From: Purpureocillium takamizusanense
Lineage: Eukaryota > Ascomycota > Sordariomycetes > Hypocreales > Ophiocordycipitaceae
Direction of reading: 5' to 3'
Assembly (NCBI RefSeq): GCF_022605165.1
Contig: NC_063075.1
Span: forward strand, 1,550,001 to 1,614,000
DNA length: 64,000 nt
Below, one piece after another: positions 35,413 through 46,706 of the stretch (its first letter is position 1; every line of letters begins with the position of its first letter). Made by a program: the position numbers and the translations under genes. The notes under the pieces are model-generated. The model was not told where the DNA came from, searched no databases, and saw only the letters and a list, made by a program, of their open reading frames with translations.

Positions 35413-36225
35413 TCAATCGACCTCGACTTGAAAGCCTATGGCGTAGCGCATTCCGGTCGAGTCCAGGTCGATGGGGATGATGCTCAGGGCATTGTAGAAG
35501 CGCTGCCCGTTCTTTTTGAAGTTTTTGAGCCTCAACTGAATCTCCTGACGAGAGCGGATGGCCCTACGCATGCGCTGAATCGAAGACTTGTCGGTGCAGG
35601 CGGTGGCGCGGGATGGTTTCACGCCGCCAGGCGTCTGCAGGAAGCGGCAGTTGCGCCCAATCACCTCAGACATGGAGTAGCCGGTAAGCTCGCAAAAGGC
35701 ATCGGAAGCGTAGACAATGGGCTGGTCAGGAAGGTCGAGGTTGCAGAGAATCAATGCGACGGAGCAGTCAACGGCGCCGAGCTCGATCTGCGGATTCGGG
35801 CGACACATGACGCGCAGCTATATGGGCCACTCGGGTCAGAGTTTCTCTCGGCAACGGTTCCGGGGGTGTGTGGTGCGAGCAAAGGACTCGACAGGAAATG
35901 ACGAGTCGCATGAGAAAACGGGTGGCTTGCTTACCAGAATGCTCATCATGTCGTATCCGGTCGCAGAATAGAGGCCGGGGTAGATGACGGGATCCTCGAG
36001 TTCACGCCAGCTACCTCGCGGAGCCGCGGCCGCGTCGCTGTCGTTATCACCGGCAGGCTGGCTAGTAGGAAATTGATACTGCCGGACCTCGCGTCAGCCA
36101 CGCGGCCTCCATTTTGCGAAACCATCCACCAAGCAGTGAGTTATACATGCAGCACGGGAGAGGGTGCTCACCTCCAGGGCCTGGACCTCCCAGGGGTTCA
36201 TTGGAGGCGGTGCTTTGGATGCCAT
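35413..36225 (-). CDS. vvd: VIVID/ENVOY-type LOV blue-light photoreceptor
   Basis: Small flavin-binding LOV protein that dampens the White Collar complex and mediates photoadaptation. Minus-strand exons 36225-36172, 36078-35935 and 35817-35413 give 200 residues, the usual size of VVD/ENVOY. The cap starts MASKAPPPMNPWEVQALEYQ; MNPWEV is a VVD hallmark. YPGLYSATGYDMMSIL joins LRVMCRPNPQIELG across the second intron. The LOV core has DQPIVYASDAFCELTGYS and GRNCRFLQ, whose Cys forms the flavin adduct, then the VVD-type extended loop (TPGGVKPSRATACTDKSS) and KNGQRFYNALSIIPI, ending GFQVEVD. The conserved Asn before RPNPQ is Cys here. Neither short 5' exon holds a long open frame, so the gene is easily truncated to its last exon. 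Light induction is expected from the family. Confidence 0.93.
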
Positions 36226-38371
36226 GGCCGTGTAGCCGCGATGGTTGTTGGCGCGGGAGGCAGGGCGGACGCTGAGAGGATGGATGGGATGGAGGAGAGG
36301 GCGGAATGAGAGGCGGCAGAGAGGGTATAGAAGAGGTATGAAGTGTCGATCCGGGCCGCGGGGATCAGGGGATCAAGGCGCAAACCAAAGCGACAAGTAG
36401 AGGAGGCAATATGTGTGGTATGATTTATGTGGGAATGTCGATGAGAGATGCGGATATCGATGAGGCCCGGGCCTAGCTGCAGCCGGCGGCGGCAGAGTGC
36501 AGGCACGTAGGCCGTAGCACCTTCCATGGAATCCTCGATCCCGCGCGCCTCGTCCCAGGCCCCCACGGTGATGCTTGGGAGCGGTTCCACTCTGTGACTA
36601 GTAGAGCCGGCAGACGTCGGCGACCTGTGAGTGATGAAGCTCGGTCCCGGGACAGAAGACAGACAAGACAGCTGGGCGGCACGCCAACCAGGCAGGCAGG
36701 ACACACCTCCCTCCGGTCCAGCCAGTCCAGGTGCGGACGGACGAGCGGGTCCTGCCAGCCATGCGCAGCGTAAGACAGCGATGGCCAAGCCTAGCGGCCA
36801 GATCGCGGCCATCGCCAGGCCACCGTGGTGATCGGCGGCGGCGTGGGGAGCTGCTGGAGGACCCAAAGTTTGCTTGCTTGGCTTGTCTGCAGGGACCGCA
36901 TCGCCGGGAGGCTCCACGCGCGGGCGCAGGCGCAGGGCAGGGGGAGGAGCGTAGCCCCCGGGAGCCCGGGCGGGCGACCCCAAGGCCCCTCCTTCTGTGT
37001 GTGTTGAGGTATTAGGTTACAGCAGTTGAGGCTTGAACAATGTTGTTGGTCGCAACCTGGCCGGCACCTAGCCGAGCGAGCAGCAGCGAGGAGGAGCCGA
37101 TCGTTGGTACTTGGTACCCCGACCGGAGGAGAGGCGGTGTTAGACCGGTAGCGCAGCGTGGCCCGGGCGCCGGGCGTGCCGGGTTGAGACACTAGCACCG
37201 ACGGCCCCGCAGGCGTCCGGATTGGACCGATGGGCAGGTGCCAGGCCGTCGATTGACGATCGATGTCGATGCCGAGCGCGTCATCTATCACGACGGATCT
37301 GGGCCAGGGCGGCCTGACGACACTCTGCCATGCTGCGGTTGGGGGTCACTCCCTCCCCACCGGTCCAGACCCCGCCCATCCGTGCCCGTGGGCGCATGCT
37401 CCGTGGTCGAAATTGAATTTTGCATAAGAACCATGTTGCATGTCCTTGTCCGTCTCGGTCGCGAATCGCGCCTGATCCCTACCATCGGGCTTTGCCAACC
37501 TCGCTGACGGACCGGCAGTTTGGGGCGACTGCATACCGCCTGTCGGCGCTGTGGGCACCAGCTGCCCTACCCTGCTCTGCCCTGTCCTGTCCTGCTCAGC
37601 CCTGAATTTGTTGTTGATGCCGTCCGTCTGGGTTCAGGCCGTTGCGGGCTGGGGTCAAGCCGCATCATCGTCGTCACGGTCCCGGGCGGCGTCATCAACT
37701 GGTATGTACTTCGTAGTAGCATCGCTCATCGCGTGGTGTCGCATCGCGTCCGGCATCGCCATCGGCATCCGCATCGACCGCTCTTGCTCTCTCTCTCTTT
37801 TGAGCCATGCCTGCGCATCTGTGTGAACGTCGTCACGTTTCGGTGCGACAGCTGCGGCAACGGCGATGCAGCTAGTTCGTACTTCGTACATACAGTGTGG
37901 TCCCTGGGAAGATACAACAATGGCAGACTTGCCTGACTTGTCTTGGCCACGTCACGGTACGTGGCCCGTGACCAATGCAACTGTGCCTTGCCCTCGCATC
38001 GACAAGCTGACCTGCCGTTGTGTGTGGGCTGTGGACGGGAGGGGAGAAGCGGGGGGGGGGGGGGGGGGACCCTGCCATTGTGCAAGCCATGACGCACGTT
38101 TTGGCAAGATGCGCTCCAGCGCACCTGCTGCTTCCCTGCGCGGCAGCAGCCGAATGAATCCAATGACCTGGACGCGTCCAGTCGCGTTGCCCCACCGCGC
38201 CATCCCACCCGATCCCAGAAGCCTCAACACCGGACCGGACCGATCTGACATCGCCGCTTGCTTCGTTCTGCGGCCCTTACCGAAGCCACCCTGTCTCGTA
38301 ACTACTACCGCAAAAGTCGCCGTCTGCTAGGCTTGTGAGCCCGGCCCCCACCGCCGCCACCGCAGCTCGCC
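36226..38371. other. Divergent promoter between VVD and NSE2
   Basis: 2.1 kb shared upstream region, large for two small genes, with no gene supported. It holds clustered GAT/CGAT sequences (36437-36463 and 37250-37274), two TACTTCGTA elements (37707-37716 and 37876-37893) and an 18-base G run at 38051-38068. The GC-rich minus-strand frame at 36198-36983 partly overlaps VVD exon 1 in another phase and shows no domain. Confidence 0.5.
38051..38068. repeat. 18-base G homopolymer
   Basis: Uninterrupted run of 18 G in the leader/promoter of NSE2, about 300 bp before its start. Confidence 0.75.
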
Positions 38372-39630
38372 ATGCCACGCCTGGTGAATCGCGGGACGGC
38401 CGCTCCCCCCTCAGCCGCTCCCGACCTGCCGCCGTACGAGCCGCCCTCATGCCCGCTCAACGAGGCTGCCCGCACCGCCCTTGGCCAACTGTCCAACCAT
38501 CGTGGCACCGCACCCTACGAATCGCAGATCAAGGAGGCCATCCGAGGGCTTGGCCTCGGCGTTGGGGACGTACACGAGCGTCTCCTCTCCCAACAACAGC
38601 GACTCGAAGCATTACGCGAGCGTCGCCGCGAGAAGGGCCTAGCCGAAAAGTCGCCCGAGGAGGAGCGCCTCGAGGAGCACCTCGCTTCTTTCGAGGATGA
38701 AGTCGACGCCGTGACTCGCGAGTCCGAGGAGACCCTGCGCGGCCTCATCGACATGCGAAACGAACTCGAGGACGAGGCCGTCATCCTTGGCGAGCTGTAC
38801 ACAACCGCCGCGACGTCTAGTGCTGCCATCGCGGCGGCTGCACAGCAGCGCCGTGGCGCTGATCTCGGGCCCGAAGATGGCGACGAAGAGGATGATCGCA
38901 AGGCGGACCCCGTGCCCAGCTCTCTCGACACTCTGCGGGAGCTGCGTGCGTGGAAGCTCGCAGAGTACACAAAACTCACGCCCATTCAGCGCTACGCCAG
39001 GAACAACGATTACGCCGGATTCAAGAAGCTGTGGCACGACGCTGCTGCGGGAGAGGGCGGCGCGCCACTGCCCGACGCGTCTCGCTGGTTCCGCTCCAAC
39101 GGCCAGCCCGTCATGGACCGCCCTGGCACCGACAACCGGAGGGCCACCGCGGGTGCCGGGGAGGAAGATGACGACGACGACGACGTTGCCGTTGCGCGCG
39201 AGTTTGTCAGCCTCAAGTGCCCGTTGACACTGCGGGACATGGAGCAGCCATACAGCAACGTCAAATGCAAGCACACGTTTGAGAAGAGCGCCATCCTCGA
39301 CTACCTACCACGCACGGGGGTCGTACAGTGTCCCCAAACAGGCTGCTCCGAGGTGAGTCGTGCACTGCGGGGACGCCCCAGCCTGTGTGTCACAATCGTA
39401 TATGCTAACCTTGACCCTTGTTATAGACGTTCTCAAGTGCGAGTTTTAAGGATGACTTTTACCTCGATGAGCCAATGCTTCGACGAATCCAGCGAGCGCG
39501 ACAAACTGATCGCAATAATGATATGGATGAGGACGAAGAGGATGACGAGGATGACGAGGACGAGGCGTCAATGGTTGTAGGCGATGCAAGACGTGTCCGA
39601 GGTCGGATGCCTAAACCCGAACCACAATAA
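38372..39630 (+). CDS. NSE2: SMC5/6 complex SUMO ligase NSE2/MMS21
   Basis: SP-RING E3 SUMO ligase bound to SMC5, acting in recombination and repair in the nucleus. Exons 38372-39352 and 39427-39630 give 394 residues. Residues about 45-150 are helical and coiled coil (YESQIKEAIRGLGLGVGDVH, SPEEERLEEHLASFEDEVDA), the part that packs on SMC5. The SP-RING lies at about 280-345: SLKCPLTLRDMEQPYSNVKC, KHTFEKSAILDYL and VQCPQTGCSETFSSASF, with the expected C..C-H..C..C ligand spacing. The intron interrupts just after the last Cys pair. The C-terminus has an acidic run (MDEDEEDDEDDEDE). Without the splice, a false frame would end at 39580. Confidence 0.92.
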
Positions 39631-40098
39631 GGGGCTATGGATGTAAAGCTGTGGTAGGTTGACGAGGGATGAAGATGATACCCCTGGGTTGGCGAGCTCG
39701 GCCACTCAGTATTGCGAAGTTCAGCAGGCCTGTTACGCAATCCCACGTTGTATGGAAGCCTATGCATGGGCTTATTGCACGCTCGTCGCCCTTGTAGTCT
39801 TGACGGCCAAGGACGCTTGCCGCATGCTATTGGATTCCGGCCTGCCTACGGGGGAGCAATGAGGCACACGAGTCACTAGAGCAAGGAGAGCAACGGCAGA
39901 AGTTGCCTTCTATTGAAACTTGGCTCCCTTGCCAATATTGCCCCCAAAAAACTGATATCTACAAACTCCCCATTATGTCCCGGGCCAATCGGATACCCAA
40001 AATTTCTTGGCCGCAAATGTATGCCTTCGCCGCTGTGTAAATAAATGCTCATTCATGCCTGCCCCCCCAGGTATGGCGCCATGGCCGAGACCCGAGAC
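39631..40098. other. Convergent intergenic region
   Basis: Contains the 3' ends of NSE2 (+) and the carboxypeptidase (-). No gene or RNA recognised. Confidence 0.5.
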
Positions 40099-42159
40099 CT
40101 ATATTAGACGCAGAAGCCCATGCAACGCCAGCAGCGAGGCGTAAATCTCCCACGCCGATAACTCGGGCCCCAACACCGCCGTAGCCGCGTTGGTCGGCGT
40201 GGGTGTCGTCGTGGCGGTGAAGACCCCCGTCATGGTATCTGAAGCGGCCGACGTGGTCGTAGACGTTGGGGTCTGCGTGGCCAAGGGCCAGTCCTCCGAC
40301 TTGCTATATAGTATTCCATTAATGACCACTCCCTCTCCACTCGCGGCGAGGTTTTGAGCATCCTTGTCGCACGTCGACTCATATGCGCGGACGTAGCACG
40401 TTGGCTTCAACTTGTCCGGCAGCTTCTCCGCTTTCGTCGAGTTCAGCGGGCCCGTCGTGTTGTAGGCGCTCAAATCAATGTCCTTGCCTGTCGACACCGA
40501 CGTGCCCAGGAGGATCCGCGCAAAGACCTGGAACGCCGTCTCGGGCTGGTACGAGGCAACAGCGTGGCCGGCCTGGTAGACCCGGCTGAAGGATAGATTG
40601 CCAAACTGACGCACCTCGCCGCCGACGTACGAGTCGTTGACAATGATGGGAGCATAGCCTGCAGCCGGGAACTTGGTAGCGTACTCGCCTCCGGCCTGCT
40701 GCGCGATGCTCAGAGACACGGCCTCGCCGCCAAACCAGTTACAAATGTAGTCGCGGTCGCCGTAGATGAGGCCCACGCGCACCCCGTCCTGAACAAGCTT
40801 CGCCAAGCGTCTGACATTGCCGCCGCGGCCAGCATCCCCTGTGCCGTTAAAGTTCCTGAAGACGCTATCGCTTGACGAGGTATAGTTGATAGGCGAGCCA
40901 ATTGCGCGCTGGACGCTCTCCTGGTTGAGGTAGTCGACAAAGTACATGGGCGGGAACGGATCCGCCGCCGGAGCAGAGAGGTCGTACACACTCCTGTTTG
41001 ACTGGAAGAAGAGGTCTTCCATTTCTGAGCATGCGACCGCCGCCTGAGTACATAGGTCGTTGACAATCCCTTGGTCGCCCGCCCCTGTGGGATCCATGCT
41101 TGCGGCCGCAGCCTGGCATTGTGTTTCGAGGTCTTTGCAGCCCCCTGGTCTCGCAAACTTGTCCAGGTAGAACTTGGCCTCCCGATCAGTATATGCTCTG
41201 ACTCCGTATGTGTTGTTGATGGCATAGTTGATGTACATGGGTGATTCGATGACCCTGTCGATACATCCGTTCACGATCCCCAACGACTTTAGTCGAACCT
41301 CAACAGTCGAATTGCGACTCAAAGTCCCCATCAGTCGTTTCTGGTTTTGCGCCTCCCACGTTTCCGCGAATATCGGTCCGTACATGCCTCCGTAGCTCTC
41401 TGCGAAGAGGCTGACTGCTACCGAGCTGTTGGAGCGTGTCCGGTTCCGCGGAAAAGTATTAAGAAAACCCTGTAGGACATGCCACGTCCCCATCGCCGCC
41501 AGCTGTGTCGTATTGACGGTGGAGTTGGCGTTGTTCGTGCTGAATGTGCCATTGATCAGATCCCAATCGGGTGAGGAGTCAAGCGGAGGAACCGGTGGCT
41601 CGGCAATGGTTTCGTTGACCATGGATATGGTGCCGTTCGTTGGCTTGTCGTACGAGAATCCGACTTGATTAGGCTATTTGACGTGAGCATAAACGTCCAA
41701 AACCCGACGTTGCACGAGTTGACGAACCTGGTCGATGAAAAGCATGTTGGAGGCACGGTCCCAGCCCCATTCCCTCGCAACAGTGTCATACTTGTCCATG
41801 CCCTTCTCAACCACCGCGCACGGTCCGTTGCCCGTGAAGAAGCCATACATGGAGCTTGAGCCAGGGCCGCCATTGAGCCAAACCGTCAGATTTTCTGTCG
41901 GGTTCCGGGCCTCGACAAACCAAAAGAAGAGATTCGTGGGGTAGTCGCCGGGAATGTTGACCCAGCCCGTGTATTGCTTTTGCCTGGCAAAGGCCGTCTT
42001 GCAGACGCCGTCGGGCTGCTTGTACGAAACGGTGACGTTACTGTTGCCAGGTGAGCGCACCACGGTGAGGTTACGCGCGTTGGCGTCTTGGGACAAGAAC
42101 TGGGCGGCGCCATCAGAGGTCCATGTCGCCAAAAGAGCGATGGCGGTCGGAAGGCGCAT
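40099..42159 (-). CDS. GPI-anchored serine carboxypeptidase (S10 family)
   Basis: Secreted peptidase removing C-terminal residues. Minus-strand exons 42159-41728 and 41673-40099 give 668 residues, longer than vacuolar CPY. A signal peptide covers about residues 1-19 (MRLPTAIALLATWTSDGAAQ). Family blocks are NLTVWLNGGPGSSSMYGFF and NMLFIDQPNQVGFSY, the latter built across the intron. The catalytic triad is Ser237 (FAESYGGMYG), Asp near 452 (YGDRDYICNW) and His near 514 (YQAGHAVASY). Many NxS/T sites suggest heavy N-glycosylation. The C-terminus has a Thr/Ser-rich stalk (TPTSTTTSAA) and a hydrophobic end (IYASLLALHGLLRLI), typical of a GPI-addition signal, so it probably sits on the cell surface or wall. 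It resembles Aspergillus ScpA/ScpB-type enzymes. Confidence 0.93.
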
Positions 42160-44187
42160 GACGTGGCGGGCGATACACTGGCCTCGGCCGTCTCTGCTGC
42201 CTCCGTAGTCGAGAGATGAATTATATGCCCGGCCCGGAGCAACAATGGCGAATTAGTAACCAAAGTGCCGCAAGCTTGCACAAGGTGAGGCGGTGCCGGC
42301 CTGTGGGAACATTGGCGATGACGATGACCTCGGAGCGGACGACGGGATCAGGGGAACGAGCGAAACTGCCTCTTGTATGAATGCAAAACGAGAGCCAAAT
42401 CACGCAGACAAGTCAAGGCGCGAAAAAGAGAGACAAAAAGACAAGAGGAGCGACAGCTGGACTCATTGACAGCAGGCACCGCTGCGTCTGTCTGTGGAGC
42501 ATGACCGTGCTTGAGGGGGGAGGGAAAGCTCCCAAGCTGGGGGAGACAGACGGGTGAGATGCATGGCTAGCGAGGCGATCCAATGCGGCTGACGCAGCTC
42601 GGTGCGGTTCCTGGCACTTCTTGCGCCTCGCCTTGCGCCTCGCGCTGGGTCAGGCCTGGTTCAGTGGTGGGGGGGCGCTCAGTGATCCAGTTCGTCCGTT
42701 GGCCGCTGCTTGGCTTTGACGCGGGGGCCCCAGCGGCTCCGCCTCCAGGGCATTGATGGGGATTGCACAGCGGAGACCTTGATAATTACAGAGGATGTAC
42801 CTTGGTTATTACCGCCAACCCAGGCGTTCATGCGAGCCCAGGCCGCCACAGCCAAGCCAGCCAAGTGCTGGCTTTTTAGAATACGACCGTCTGGGTTGCA
42901 AGCGAGCCCAGACAACAAAGTGTTGCGTGGCAATTGCCTTGGCCGCGTGGGGTACTTTGGGTGAAACACGACTCCTCGAAGATTGTATGTGGACGGCGAT
43001 CCAACAAACATTGCCGATAGTACTAGCACAAACGCATGCTGCCAATGTCAATCACCATGACCTGTTGGCCATTTAGTGGCTGTGGACGCGGCTTGCTGTA
43101 GCAGCTCGTCTCCACGCGACAACAGTATCAATCCAGCAGATGGACCCCAGCCCTGCTGGTACAACATCAAGCGAAGCCAAGAGTAATTCTCCCCCCATTG
43201 TGGGCCGTCTTGTACTTTGCTACTTCCAGAACATTTCGCTGCCTCTTCCTTGCGGATGGATGTCGCTCGTTCGTCGTTGTTGCCGTTGTCTGATTGCTTC
43301 CAAAGCTCTTGCTAAAAGAAAGGTCCTCGCCGTTGTTGAGCCAGCCTTTGCTCGTGATAGGAAGCATCTGATGGGAAGATGTCTACGATTAAGGCAATTA
43401 CTCGTCGTAAATAGATCCATAAAATCCCGTTCGGCTGTCAACTCTCCGCAGATGCCAAAATGTGGGAGCAGACACTTCAAGTATTACCCAGAGTGGGTGG
43501 GCCAGGTGGAAGCAGCCAAGGACGCCTGCATTGCATGTCCGCAACAGCTCTGTCGCAATTCGCGATGAGCTGTTGAACCATCAGGATGAATCGTGTGGCC
43601 CTGAAGAGGGACATAATGACACCCATCACTGCAATTGAAAAGTCGCCTACTTCGTACTTCTGCGGAGGCCAAATGTTAGGTGCCGGAAAAAGACATATCC
43701 ATCGACCTGGCCCCTGGGAGTACAGTAGTAGGCTATCATCATCACGATACAGGCGGGGGCTTGGCTAGGCCTGCCGCGTACTGCCGAATTGAGCACACGC
43801 CGTCTCTTCTCCCACGATTAGCCCAAAATGGACGCGTGTCGGGCGCATACAGTACCTTTTCAGGTTTGCACCCGGTGATGCCCAAAAATGGCCTCTGATT
43901 GGTTTATACTACCTCATTCTTCTCTCAACTACCCCGCCGATCATGTCAAGTCTGGAAAAAACACGTGCGAGCCTTGTTTGCAACGGCGTGCGCGGACTGC
44001 GGGCAGCCGGTTGTGTGGGGGCGGATATCCCCGGCAACGGAGCCGCCAAAATCGAACGTGCGCAGAACCGCCCTCCCCTCAAGGCTCCAGCACCGGCACC
44101 GAGTTCCCCTCCACGCCGCACAACTTCTTCGACTCCTTGCGACAGCGTTTGCCGGCATTTACGGACGCAACCTCGCAAGCCGTCATC
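42160..44187. other. Divergent promoter between carboxypeptidase and ODC genes
   Basis: 2.0 kb between divergent starts. No convincing gene. An ATG-initiated frame of 142 codons at 43140-43568 lacks any recognisable domain. A TACTTCGTACTTC element lies at 43648-43660. Sequence from about 43920 to 44187 is likely the ODC leader; it contains an upstream ATG frame from 43943 that overlaps the real start in another phase. Confidence 0.5.
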
Positions 44188-45463
44188 ATGTCGCAGGAGA
44201 AGCCGCTCCCCTTTGCCTACCAGTTCGCCGCAGGTCCGTCCGCCTCCCGGTCGAGAGTCCTCGCCCTCGCATAATTTCTCGGTCCGTCGCTAACATGTCG
44301 TTAGGCGCGGTTGCTGGCGTCTCGGAGGTAGAGCTCACTTCTTCTCTCTACGCATATGGTTCTTGCTAGGCTTGCTGACAATGTGGCTACTCTTATAGAT
44401 TCTGCTGATGTGAGCGCTCACGCCGACCCCGACAAACTCCATCACTTCTTTACGAAACGGCACTGACGATTACTGCCTACAGGTACCCGTTGGATGTCCT
44501 GAAAACTCGCATGTGCGTCCACATTTGATATGCTAGGGTCCTGGACAAGTGCTGAACAGCTTCCAGTCAACTCCAGACGGGCAAGGGTACGGGCGCGGAG
44601 TCGTACAATGGCATGATGGATTGCTTCCGGAAGATTGTTAAGAATGAGGGTTTCTCTCGCCTCTACCGCGGAATCTCTGCCCCGATTCTCATGGAAGCTC
44701 CCAAGCGAGCCACCAAGTTCGCCGCCAACGATGAATGGGGCAAGGCCTACCGCAAGATGTTCGGCGTGCCTCAGATGACGCAGTCCCTGTCTGTCCTCAC
44801 CGGCGCCACCGCCGGCGCCACCGAGTCGTTTGTCGTCGTGCCATTCGAGCTGGTCAAGATTCGTGAGCCTCCTCCATTGTTTTGGCTCGCTTACCTTGGC
44901 TGACTGTACTGCAGGTCTCCAGGATAAAGCTTCCGCTGGCAAGTACAACGGCATGATCGACTGTGTCACCAAGACGGTGCGCAACGAAGGGCCATTGGCC
45001 TTGTACCAGGGACTGGAGAGCACCATGTGGCGTCACATCCTCTGGAACGCTGGCTATTTCGGCTGCATTTTCCAAGTCCGGCAGCTGATGCCCAAGGCTG
45101 AAAACAAGCGCAGCCAAATGTTCAATGACCTCATCTCGGGCGCCATCGGTGGCACCGTAGGTACCATACTGAACTGTGGAATGGACGTCGTGAAGAGTCG
45201 TATACAGAACACGCCGCGGGTTCCAGGTGTTGTTCCAAAGTACAACTGGGCGTGGCCGGCTATTTTCACCGTCCTGCGGGAAGAGGGCCCGGCCGCGCTC
45301 TACAAGGGCTTCTTGCCGAAGGTACGCAAATCCAATATCAGCAGTCATACTCCACATATGCTCACTACGTCATTAGGTGCTTCGTTTGGGTCCTGGTGGT
45401 GGTGTTTTGCTGGTTGTCTTCACCACTGTGTCTGATATGTTTCGCAAGCTACATTACGGATAG
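44188..45463 (+). CDS. ODC1: Mitochondrial 2-oxodicarboxylate carrier
   Basis: Inner-membrane carrier exchanging 2-oxoadipate and 2-oxoglutarate (lysine metabolism). Seven exons: 44188-44233, 44305-44327, 44399-44409, 44483-44512, 44567-44862, 44915-45321 and 45377-45463. Phases agree throughout, giving 299 residues, the family norm. The spliced N-terminus reads MSQEKPLPFAYQFAAGAVAG followed by VSEILLMYPLDVLKTRIQ. Three carrier repeats carry the signature PxDxxK-type motifs: YPLDVLKTR, VPFELVKIR and a degenerate CGMDVVKSR (Pro replaced). Other matches are YNGMMDCFRKIVKNEGFSRL, YRGISAPILMEAPKRATKF and WRHILWNAGYFG, typical of ODC carriers. The first repeat is broken into exons of 23, 11 and 30 nt, so the gene appears truncated at its N-terminus unless spliced. 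Confidence 0.94.
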
Positions 45464-45776
45464 AGCTATGGACTCGGGCAAGACGGGTCTTTTCTGAGTA
45501 GATTTAGATCAAGACTTTAGACCATTCACTAAGTCACCGTTCCCAAAGAAAACGAACAGTACGTGAGCCGAGCTATACGGAAGTAGGCGTGCTACGATAT
45601 GTGTCATGGAATCAGTCAGAGTTCGACGTCATCAGGTAGTCGAACTGTTCCCAGGCCACTGCTTGATGTACCATGGCGTGGTAGTCTTGAATTATCTGCT
45701 CTACATGTGTTTATACAGTTGTGTTACACAATCCCACACAAGACGTCAACATGGCTTGCTTCGAGCGCCCGGGGTA
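45464..45776. other. Short convergent intergenic region
   Basis: Holds the 3' ends of the carrier gene (+) and COQ3 (-); nothing else recognised. Confidence 0.5.
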
Positions 45777-46706
45777 TCATGAAGCATCCGCGTCGACGGC
45801 CCTCCGCACGCCGAAAAAATAGTTGCCGACTTTTTCGCTGCCGCGCACCTCCTTCCACCCAAGCCCCGGCACGTACACGACGCCCATCACCCGCGGACTC
45901 TCCCACCCCTTGTCAAGGAAATAGCGCCGCAGCTCCTCCTCGTTGATGTACTTGTTCCAGTCGTGCGTGCCCTTGGGCACGATCCGCAGTATGTCCTCGG
46001 CGACGAGGTTGGTCGTGAGCCAGCTCATCCACGTTCGCGCGATTGTGCTCATGACGAGCCATCCGCCGGGCTTGACGAACGGGCGGACCAGCTCCAGAAA
46101 CGCGGCGGGCTCGTCCACATGCTCGATGACTTCGAAGAGGCTGACCACGTCGTACCGGTGCGCGTCTGATGCCGGCACGGGCAGCTCCTCAATGGACGTC
46201 TGCGTGTACGTGAGCTTGTCGCTCAGGGACGGGTCCTTGCGGGCGTGGGCTTTGGCGACGGCCAGGACGGATGGCGTGGGGTCGATGGCGGTGACACGCC
46301 GTGTATTGGGCATTCGAGCGGCACTTTCCGCAAAGATCCCGCCGCCGCAGCCAATGTCCAGGTACGAAAGCGATTCGTCTTGGTCGGGCTCCTGCTGCGC
46401 GGCAGAGTTGCGACACGTCCGGATGAAGTCGTGGCGCAGAGGGTTCATGAGATGCAGCAGCCGCGAGGAGCCATGAGGGTCCCACCACTCGCCGGCCAGG
46501 GCGTTAAAGTGGGAGACCTCGTCTGGATTCACTGACGAGAAGTTTGAGTGCCATCGAAGGCATGGCGCCGAAGCGGGCGCGCATATCGGTTGGCGGGCGG
46601 CGATGGGAGTCGGGCGGCTCGAGGATGTCGGGAAGGAGGGCTGAGGCCGCTGTGGCCGTAGCCTCCGACTGAGGCGGAAAGCAGCTGTCCGCGACGGAGC
46701 TGCCAT
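45777..46706 (-). CDS. COQ3: Ubiquinone biosynthesis O-methyltransferase COQ3
   Basis: SAM-dependent enzyme catalysing both O-methylations in coenzyme Q synthesis, in the mitochondrial matrix. Single exon, 309 residues. The Arg/Ser-rich N-terminus (MAAPSRTAAFRLSRRLRPQR) is a mitochondrial presequence. HFNALAGEWWDPHGSSRLLH is the UbiG/COQ3 hallmark. SAM motif I is YLDIGCGGGIFAESAARMP, then AIDPTPSVLAVAKAHARKD, post-I acidic and motif II YDVVSLFEVIEHVDEPAAFL, and motif III PGGWLVMSTIART. ILRIVPKGTHDWNKYINEEE is the conserved UbiG C-terminal block. The frame stays open upstream to 46958 but only with a TTG there; 46706 is the first ATG. Confidence 0.95.
   Translation of the reverse strand: MAAPSRTAAFRLSRRLRPQRPQPSFPTSSSRPTPIAARQPICAPASAPCLRWHSNFSSVNPDEVSHFNALAGEWWDPHGSSRLLHLMNPLRHDFIRTCRNSAAQQEPDQDESLSYLDIGCGGGIFAESAARMPNTRRVTAIDPTPSVLAVAKAHARKDPSLSDKLTYTQTSIEELPVPASDAHRYDVVSLFEVIEHVDEPAAFLELVRPFVKPGGWLVMSTIARTWMSWLTTNLVAEDILRIVPKGTHDWNKYINEEELRRYFLDKGWESPRVMGVVYVPGLGWKEVRGSEKVGNYFFGVRRAVDADAS

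Noticed and set aside
36198..36983. 261-codon minus-strand open frame upstream of VVD
   Set aside because: Runs out of phase through VVD exon 1 and is Pro/Ala/Arg-rich without a domain.
43140..43568. 142-codon ATG-initiated plus-strand frame
   Set aside because: No recognisable domain, no splice context, and located in a divergent promoter; could be revived by transcript evidence.
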